Source: Schleiferiaceae bacterium
Lineage (GTDB): Bacteria; Bacteroidota; Bacteroidia; Flavobacteriales; Schleiferiaceae
Direction of reading: 5' to 3'
Assembly: GCA_023260615.1 (NCBI GenBank)
Contig: JALQUY010000054.1
Span: 1-11,063, forward strand
Length of the DNA stretch: 11,063 bases
Numbering within the stretch: position 1 is the stretch's first letter; the number at the start of each line of letters is the position of its first letter. Under the pieces are notes generated by a model. The model ran no database searches, had not been told where the DNA came from, and was given only the letters and a program-made list of their open reading frames with translations. Of this stretch, positions 6,647-11,063 are shown piece by piece. Position numbers and translations under genes: made by a program.

Positions 6647-7156
6647 TCAATTAGGTTCGCTTGCCTCCGTCGTTCCCGCTTGCAATTCCGCTAAAAGGGT
6701 CTGCAAGTTGGAGGCACCGGGTGTGTTGGGATATTCGGTTAAAAAAGTCTGTAGACCTTGAATGGCCCCTTCTGTGTCGCCCATTTGAGAACGAGCTTGG
6801 GCCAGTCCCACTGCGGCTGCTTCGTCATCTCCGTAGGTTTGGAGGACGATTTCAAAGCGCTCCACAGCCTTGTCGAACTGTCCGGACAACATGGAGAATT
6901 GACCCAAGTAAAACTGGGCATCTCTGTGTGTGGGCTCCTCCTCTACCACCTCGCGCAGGGCAAAGATGGCTTGCATTGGATTTCCCTCTCCGGATTGGAT
7001 GATGGCTACGGCTTCCTGAACCTTGGCATCCAAAGGACTCAGGGCAATGGCTTCAGGTGCAGCTTCTTCTGGGGTACTGGGCGCATGTGGCAATAGCCAA
7101 ACGCCTGCGGTCACCACAACCACAGCCGAAACAGCATATACCCAAGCGCGCTTCAT
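6647..7156 (-). CDS. Membrane-anchored tetratricopeptide-repeat protein
   Basis: The 169-residue product starts MKRAWVYAVSAVVVVTAGVWLL, a single N-terminal membrane segment (about 5-22) with no lipobox, so it is probably an inner-membrane anchor with the rest in the periplasm. A Pro/Glu/Ala-rich linker (about 23-45) leads to TPR-like helical pairs at about 61-77, 79-112 (DAQFYLGQFSMLSGQFDKAVERFEIVL) and 113-146 (AAAVGLAQARSQMGDTEGAIQGLQTFL). TPRs bind protein partners; the partner here is unknown. It is second in the operon, 15 bp after HU and 25 bp before the COX24-type gene. A TPR gene between HU and rng is a familiar arrangement in this phylum. No enzymatic motif is visible. Confidence 0.85.
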   Translation of the reverse strand: MKRAWVYAVSAVVVVTAGVWLLPHAPSTPEEAAPEAIALSPLDAKVQEAVAIIQSGEGNPMQAIFALREVVEEEPTHRDAQFYLGQFSMLSGQFDKAVERFEIVLQTYGDDEAAAVGLAQARSQMGDTEGAIQGLQTFLTEYPNTPGASNLQTLLAELQAGTTEASEPN

Positions 7157-7171
7157 GTCTACGTGTGCTTT

Positions 7172-7465
7172 TTAGCCTTTAACCTCAACGTTGCTCTTCA
7201 CTTCTTCGGCAAACGTCTTGGCGGGCTTGAACGAAGGAATGTAGTGAGCGGGGATAATGAGTGTGGTGTTCTTGGAAATGTTGCGTCCAGTTTTCTCTGC
7301 GCGCTTCTTCAATACGAAGCTACCAAATCCGCGGAGGTAAACGTTTTCGCCGGATTCCATGCTCGACTTTACTTCGCGCATGAAGCCCTCAACTACGGCT
7401 AATACATCTGATTTTTCCAAACCGGTGCGGTCGGAGATACGCGTGACGATGTCCGCTTTAGTCAT
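7172..7465 (-). CDS. hup: HU/IHF-family nucleoid DNA-binding protein
   Basis: This is a dimeric histone-like protein that bends and compacts DNA. It has 97 residues (E. coli HU has 90) and covers the whole fold: N-terminal helices (MTKADIVTRISDRTGLEKSDVLAVVEGF), the GFGSF turn at 46-50, the DNA-binding beta-arm (about 52-76, KKRAEKTGRNISKNTTLI) and KPAKTF at 80-85. At the arm tip, where many HU and IHF proteins have the intercalating proline (RNP), this one reads RNI (I63), as do the flavobacterial homologues I recall. The start at 7465 is preceded by an A/T-rich stretch without a usable Shine-Dalgarno. It is the first gene of the HU-TPR-COX24-rng operon, with a good promoter at 7535-7565 and a structured leader of about 60 bases. 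The exact paralogue type (HU-alpha, HU-beta or IHF) cannot be assigned. Confidence 0.93.
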   Translation of the reverse strand: MTKADIVTRISDRTGLEKSDVLAVVEGFMREVKSSMESGENVYLRGFGSFVLKKRAEKTGRNISKNTTLIIPAHYIPSFKPAKTFAEEVKSNVEVKG

Positions 7466-7485
7466 AATACTTGCAATTTATAAGC

Positions 7486-7512
7486 ATCTCCTGAGACATA
7501 CCCCCAGGAGAT
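7486..7512 (-). promoter_or_regulatory. 8-bp hairpin in the HU 5' leader
   Basis: In the minus-strand transcript ATCTCCTG (7505-7512) pairs exactly with CAGGAGAT (7486-7493) across an 11-base loop. It lies about 20 bases before the HU start codon and buries an AGGAG sequence. There is no T-run. It may affect mRNA stability or translation; no role can be shown from sequence alone. Confidence 0.45.
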
Positions 7513-7534
7513 AAAGGGGTTATTTTAGCGGGCG

Positions 7535-7565
7535 CAAAGTTAACGCATTGTGACTGAACGAACAA
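7535..7565 (-). promoter_or_regulatory. Bacteroidota-type sigma promoter for the HU operon
   Basis: On the minus strand TTG (7563-7565) is followed after 20 bases by TAACTTTG (7535-7542). This matches both halves of the Bacteroidota consensus (TTG, about 17-23 bases, TAnnTTTG) at a normal spacing. It predicts transcription starting near 7530 and a leader of about 65 bases. The -33 element lies inside the mutY coding sequence, and the mutY GTG falls between the two boxes, so the two genes share this DNA. Confidence 0.7.
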
Positions 7566-8554
7566 GATGGAAGATAAAGGCTCAACTCGCTCTATCCGAG
7601 TGGTTTGACCAGCATCGTCGACCTCTGCCCTGGAGAGTTGACCGCAATCCCTATGCCATTTGGTTGAGTGAAATCATACTCCAGCAGACAAGGGTGGAAC
7701 AAGGCTTGCCCTACTGGGAGGCCTTTTTAGCCACATTCCCCACCGTTCAAGACCTAGCAGCGGCGCCCCAGGAGCGCGTTTTGCAAACCTGGGCGGGATT
7801 AGGCTACTACAGCCGAGCGCGCAATTTGCACACCGCCGCTCAAGCCCTTGCGGCCCTGCCCGAATGGCCCAAAGATGTAGCGAGTTGGCTCGCTTTACCT
7901 GGCGTGGGGCCCTACACAGCGGCAGCCGTGACTTCTATCTGTTTTGACGCGCGGGTTCCTGCCCTCGACGGCAATGCATTTCGCGTCTACAGCCGCCTGT
8001 TCGCCTATGCCGAACCTGTAGACAAGCCAGCCGCGCAGCGCTTTTTCCAGGCTGAGGTCATCGATCTGCTCGATCCCATCCGACCCGGAGACAGCAACCA
8101 GGCTATTATGGACATAGGATCTCGAATTTGCACCCCTACCTCACCCTCCTGCGGCGAATGTCCGCTGAGTCCATACTGCGAGGCCTATCGTCGGGGTACG
8201 CAAACGTCGTTCCCGCTGAAGACACCGAAAAAAGCAGCGAAAAAAGTAGCTTGGTCCCTTTATGTCCTTGAATGTCAGGGCAAGTTGGCCGTTGTTCAGC
8301 GGCCACAAACAGGTATTTGGGCCGGACTGTGGTGCTTCCCGGAAGCGCCGGCGGATGGCATCACCTATGGGACAGGATTGGAGACGGTCCACCTGCTTTC
8401 GCACCGAAAACTGCACCTCGATTTTCCAGAGGCGACGGTGGACGTTTGGCCCGAATGGGAAGAACGCATACACTGGGTGGCCCCGGAAGAATTGGCCCAG
8501 AAAGGAATACCGGTACCGATTCGGTGGTGGTTGAAGGAAAAAAACTACATTTGA
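7550..8554 (+). CDS. mutY: A/G-specific adenine glycosylase MutY
   Basis: This base-excision repair enzyme removes adenine mispaired with 8-oxoguanine. The 334-residue product starts at GTG 7550; an in-frame TAA at 7541-7543 leaves no usual start codon upstream. The catalytic Glu is E41 (WLSEIILQQTRV), followed by the helix-hairpin-helix LPGVGPYTAAAV (116-127) and the catalytic Asp D140 (LDGN). The 4Fe-4S ligands C194, C201, C204 and C210 have the exact C-x6-C-x2-C-x5-C spacing. The C-terminal NUDIX-like domain (about 230-334) recognises 8-oxoG and keeps the LSHRKL loop. Nothing key is missing. It is divergent from HU and first in a run with ssb (18-bp gap), gldE and gldD, a gene order widely conserved in Bacteroidota. 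Its own promoter must overlap the HU control region; the best box (TATTTTAG, 7521-7528) is one mismatch from consensus. Confidence 0.95.
   Translation: MTERTRWKIKAQLALSEWFDQHRRPLPWRVDRNPYAIWLSEIILQQTRVEQGLPYWEAFLATFPTVQDLAAAPQERVLQTWAGLGYYSRARNLHTAAQALAALPEWPKDVASWLALPGVGPYTAAAVTSICFDARVPALDGNAFRVYSRLFAYAEPVDKPAAQRFFQAEVIDLLDPIRPGDSNQAIMDIGSRICTPTSPSCGECPLSPYCEAYRRGTQTSFPLKTPKKAAKKVAWSLYVLECQGKLAVVQRPQTGIWAGLWCFPEAPADGITYGTGLETVHLLSHRKLHLDFPEATVDVWPEWEERIHWVAPEELAQKGIPVPIRWWLKEKNYI
8546..8553 (+). promoter_or_regulatory. Candidate -7 box (TACATTTG) for ssb at the mutY stop
   Basis: TACATTTG is an exact TAnnTTTG match that overlaps the last codons of mutY and ends 20 bases before the ssb ATG. 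It could start an ssb transcript with a leader of about 15 bases, letting SSB be made independently of MutY. There is no TTG at ideal spacing (one sits 12 bases upstream, too close). Confidence 0.4.
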
Positions 8555-8572
8555 TTTTTACAATTCATACAA

Positions 8573-9031
8573 ATGGCTGGTACCCTGAATAAAGTCATGT
8601 TGATCGGCAACCTCGGGAAAGATCCTGAAGTACGCAACTTTGACAACGGCGGCATGTTAGTCCGCTTCCCTATCGCAACAACCGAAAACTACACCGACCG
8701 CGACGGCAACCGCCGCGAAAACACAGAATGGCACACGATTGTGGTGCGTTCGCCCCGTCTGGGTGAAATCTGTGAGCGCTACCTGAAAAAAGGCGACAAA
8801 GTCTTTATTGAAGGGAAAATTCGCTCGCGCCAATGGACCGACGAGTACAACCAAACGCGCTACAACGTGGAGGTGTCCGCTGATTCCATGACGATGCTGG
8901 GCCCCAACCCCATGCGCAACCGCGAAGACGTCGCCGGCACGCCTCGAAGTGCCTACCGCCACAGCGACGAGGATCAGGACTACGGTCACGATGCTAGCGA
9001 TGCTCAAGGAGAGGATGACTTTCCGTTCTAA
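8573..9031 (+). CDS. ssb: Single-stranded DNA-binding protein
   Basis: SSB coats single-stranded DNA during replication, repair and recombination and recruits partner proteins through its C-terminal tip. The 152-residue product has an OB-fold over about 1-110 (LNKVMLIGNLGKDPEVR, RFPIATTENY, ENTEWHTIVV, GDKVFIEGKIRSRQW). A flexible, hydrophilic Asp-rich tail (about 111-147) follows, and the acidic tip DDFPF at 148-152 is the expected partner-docking motif (DDxPF). Length is normal. The ATG is preceded by an A/T-rich stretch rather than a Shine-Dalgarno. It lies between mutY and gldE (28-bp gap), as in many Bacteroidota. MutY, SSB and (on the other strand) RecX are all DNA-maintenance proteins. 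Confidence 0.96.
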   Translation: MAGTLNKVMLIGNLGKDPEVRNFDNGGMLVRFPIATTENYTDRDGNRRENTEWHTIVVRSPRLGEICERYLKKGDKVFIEGKIRSRQWTDEYNQTRYNVEVSADSMTMLGPNPMRNREDVAGTPRSAYRHSDEDQDYGHDASDAQGEDDFPF

Positions 9032-9059
9032 TCTCCACGTGTGAACCAAACGCCCTTCC

Positions 9060-10370
9060 TTGGACCCTGACCCGACCCTTTTACCGGATATTTTTCTTCC
9101 CTTCAGCGCAGAGGCCCTTGGCCCGATTGCGATGATGGGGCTCCTCTTAGTGGGCTCTGGAGTGGCTTCGGCTTCCGAAGTAGCCTTTTTCTCCTTGACC
9201 CCCAAAGACAAAGCGGCGTTAAACGAGGAAAATAGCCCCGCAGCTGAGCGTGTCCTCGACGTCCTGAAGCACCCTGAGAAGCTGCTCGCCTCGTTGTTGG
9301 TGCTGAACAACCTGTTCAATTTGGCGCTCATCCTGCTGTCCACCTATGTGACGGCTTTGATTTTCAACTTCGCAGACCACCCTTGGTTAGCGGTGGGCAT
9401 TCAGACCGTTTTGGTGACGGCCCTCTTGTTGATTTTTGGGGAAGTGGTGCCCAAAACCTACGCCGCAAGCCATGGCCTCTCTTGGGCTAAAAGCATTTCG
9501 CCTTTCATTCAGGGCAGCATGAAAGTGCTCGAACCCATCAGCCGCGCCCTGGTCGGCTCCAGCCGCTTTATCGAACGCAGCAGCAAGAACAAATCCCTGA
9601 CCGTCGAGGAACTGGAAGATGCGTTGGACTTGACAGCCGACGAAGCGACTACGCCCGAACAACAGCGCCTCCTCCGTGAAATTGTACGCTTTGGCACGAC
9701 CAGCGTCAAACAGATCATGACCCCGCGTCAAGACATCTTTGCCGTCGACGGTTCCAAGGAGCTCCCATCCATTTTGGAAGCGGTTTCTGAAAACGGTTAT
9801 TCCCGCGTTCCCGTCTTCACCGAAAACCTCGACACCATCGCCGGCGTCCTTCATGCCAAGGACTTGTTGAAGCATTTGGACGCTCCAGAAGACTTTGCGT
9901 GGACCGCGTTAGCTCGCCCCGCATTCTTCGTAACGGAGGGTATGAAAATCGACGACCTCCTGGGGGATTTTCGCGAGAAAAAGATGCACATGGCTCTGGT
10001 CGTAGATGAATTCGGAGGCGTTTCCGGCTTGGTTACTTTGGAGGACGTCATGGAAGAAATCGTCGGAGAAATCCGCGACGAATTTGATACCGAAGAGCAA
10101 CTCTTCTCTCAGTTGGACGACGACACCTACGTTTTCGAGGCGCGCGCACAGCTGTCCGACCTCTTCCGCGCTGTAGATCTCGACCCTGACGCCTTGGACC
10201 CCTACCGCGGCGAGGCCGATACGGTGGCTGGTTTGATCCTAGAACAATTGAACCGAATGCCCCTCAAAGGCGAATCCATCCAAACGGGACCCGTCGCCTG
10301 GACCGTGGAAGCCTGCGACCGCCGACGCATTGTTCGGGTAAAAGTTAAAGTCGACCGCGATGGCCTCTAA
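9060..10370 (+). CDS. gldE: Gliding motility-associated membrane protein GldE (CNNM/CorC-like)
   Basis: The 436-residue inner-membrane protein has the CorC/HlyC architecture. A CNNM (DUF21) transmembrane domain spans about 20-200, with ASASEVAFFSLT (37-46) and the conserved FGEVVPKTYA (126-135). A CBS pair covers about 217-340 (MTPRQDIFAVD; ALVVDEFGGVSGLVTLEDVMEEIVGEI), and a C-terminal CorC/HlyC-type domain about 350-432. In this locus the family is named GldE and is linked to GldD in Flavobacterium gliding; the architecture is that of ion (Mg2+/Co2+)-associated membrane proteins, but transport has not been shown for GldE as far as I know. I chose the TTG start at 9060: it gives MDPDPTLLP, like other GldE N-termini, an in-frame TGA lies at 9042-9044, and the next ATG (9132) would clip the first membrane segment. 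It overlaps gldD by 11 bases. Confidence 0.9.
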   Translation: MDPDPTLLPDIFLPFSAEALGPIAMMGLLLVGSGVASASEVAFFSLTPKDKAALNEENSPAAERVLDVLKHPEKLLASLLVLNNLFNLALILLSTYVTALIFNFADHPWLAVGIQTVLVTALLLIFGEVVPKTYAASHGLSWAKSISPFIQGSMKVLEPISRALVGSSRFIERSSKNKSLTVEELEDALDLTADEATTPEQQRLLREIVRFGTTSVKQIMTPRQDIFAVDGSKELPSILEAVSENGYSRVPVFTENLDTIAGVLHAKDLLKHLDAPEDFAWTALARPAFFVTEGMKIDDLLGDFREKKMHMALVVDEFGGVSGLVTLEDVMEEIVGEIRDEFDTEEQLFSQLDDDTYVFEARAQLSDLFRAVDLDPDALDPYRGEADTVAGLILEQLNRMPLKGESIQTGPVAWTVEACDRRRIVRVKVKVDRDGL

Positions 10371-10965
10371 GCGCACTTGGCTCATTACCCTGAGCGCCTT
10401 ACTTGGCCTCTCCATCTTGGCCGTTCTACTCTGGCCCTCCAGCGATGCCCTGCCCAAACGCGCCGGATACATTCGCATCGAAGCGCCCGCACTAGAACCC
10501 ACTTCTCTTGCCGCTATCTCAGGCCCTGGTGCAGTCCAAAACTTCAATCTCGCGGTCCATGGCTCTGCCCAGTGGGAAAGCAAAGGCGAACAAGATTGGG
10601 GCGACCTGGTCTACCCTTGGTGCCGCGGCCGCATGCAGCTGACCTACAAACCCGTCAATGGCAACCTGGGCACTCTCATCGACGATGCCCACACCCTGGC
10701 CTACAAACATTCCGTGGTAGCCGACGGCATCTCCCAAAAACTCTACGTAAACCCCGAAAAGAAGGTCTACGGCATTCTCTTCAAACTCCAAGGCAACGCC
10801 GCTTCACCCATACAATTTTTCGCGACCGACAGTACGAGCCACTTCATTCGCGGCGCCGCCTATGTCTTCGCCGAACCCAACGCCGACTCCCTCGCCCCTG
10901 TCAACGCCTTCTTTGAGGCCGAAGTCGTGCGCTTTTTTGAGTCCCTGGAATGGGGGGAGGGGTAA
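10360..10965 (+). CDS. gldD: Gliding motility protein GldD
   Basis: GldD is needed for gliding in Flavobacterium and acts at the cell envelope; its biochemistry is unknown. The 201-residue product keeps the family marks: LPKRAGYIRIEAP (31-43, family PKPRGYxRI), YPWCRGRMQLTYKPV (85-99), a central DDAHTLAYKHSVVADGI, and a C-terminal FFATDSTSHFIRGAAYV segment. The N-terminus (MASKRTWLITLSALLGLSILAVLLWPS) is hydrophobic but has no cysteine, whereas family members are usually annotated as lipoproteins with a lipobox. The only Cys is C88. It may therefore be held by an uncleaved N-terminal helix. The start at 10360 overlaps the gldE stop by 11 bases, implying translational coupling. It is the last gene of the mutY-ssb-gldE-gldD run. 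Confidence 0.9.
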   Translation: MASKRTWLITLSALLGLSILAVLLWPSSDALPKRAGYIRIEAPALEPTSLAAISGPGAVQNFNLAVHGSAQWESKGEQDWGDLVYPWCRGRMQLTYKPVNGNLGTLIDDAHTLAYKHSVVADGISQKLYVNPEKKVYGILFKLQGNAASPIQFFATDSTSHFIRGAAYVFAEPNADSLAPVNAFFEAEVVRFFESLEWGEG

Positions 10966-10986
10966 TGTCTCAGGTTAAAGGGTTTA

Positions 10987-11063
10987 AGAGCTAGAGAGCT
11001 AGAGAGCTAGAGAGCTAGAGAGCTAGAGAGCTAGAGAGCTAGAGAGCTAGAGAGCTAGAGAGC
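10987..11063. repeat. Perfect 8-bp tandem repeat (GAGCTAGA), about 9.5 copies, cut by the window edge
   Basis: Starting 21 bases after the gldD stop, the octamer GAGCTAGA repeats without a single mismatch to the last base of the window, so its full length is unknown. The period is not a multiple of three, and TAG occurs in every unit on both strands, so all six frames are closed and it cannot be protein-coding. It is rich in the usually scarce tetramer CTAG. The short stretch before it (10966-10986) contains no gene. Confidence 0.95.

Noticed and set aside
7486..7491. AGGAG as the Shine-Dalgarno of HU
   Set aside because: It lies about 23 bases from the HU start and is buried in a hairpin; Bacteroidota ribosomes rarely rely on this pairing.

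Overview
The window looks like a chromosomal segment of a GC-rich member of the Bacteroidota, most likely Flavobacteriales. The evidence is the gene order mutY-ssb-gldE-gldD, a flavobacterial-type HU protein, an SBBP-repeat surface protein of the kind exported by the type IX secretion system (T9SS), a COX24-like mini-protein beside an RNase G gene, promoter-like boxes fitting the Bacteroidota consensus TAnnTTTG with TTG about 20 bp upstream, and no convincing Shine-Dalgarno sites in front of the genes. I cannot name the genus.

Layout, left to right. Bases 1-1972 (minus) hold the first 657 codons of a large secreted protein whose C-terminus lies beyond the left edge. Upstream of it on the same strand is prfB (2056-3171), encoding release factor 2 with no programmed frameshift. 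A short divergent gap separates prfB from a threonine aldolase gene (about 3206-4231, plus). The 213-bp gap after the aldolase carries three degenerate copies of the aldolase's own last 27 bases. recX (4445-4912, minus) follows, then a strong terminator and a four-gene minus-strand operon read from right to left: HU (7172-7465), a membrane-anchored TPR protein (6647-7156), a 29-residue COX24-type protein (6532-6621) and RNase G (4971-6521). Divergent from HU runs the plus-strand set mutY (7550), ssb (8573), gldE (9060) and gldD (10360-10965). The window ends inside a perfect 8-bp tandem repeat that starts 21 bases after gldD.

How the genes fit together. The minus-strand operon mixes nucleoid structure (HU), RNA turnover and rRNA processing (RNase G) and a small basic, probably ribosomal, peptide. 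The plus-strand set joins DNA repair and replication (MutY, SSB) to the gliding and envelope proteins GldE and GldD. The SBBP protein at the left edge may be a T9SS substrate, but its sorting domain is not in view.

Most of the window is conserved housekeeping sequence. I see no mobile element, true CRISPR array, tRNA or rRNA, and nothing I would call a new defence or biosynthetic system. The less ordinary signals are small: the degenerate repeats after the aldolase gene, the octamer microsatellite, a palindrome that puts a start codon in a hairpin loop, two genes with a TAnnTTT(G/A)-CCCC-ATG arrangement suggesting leaderless mRNAs, the HU leader, and family-atypical residues in RNase G, HU and GldD.
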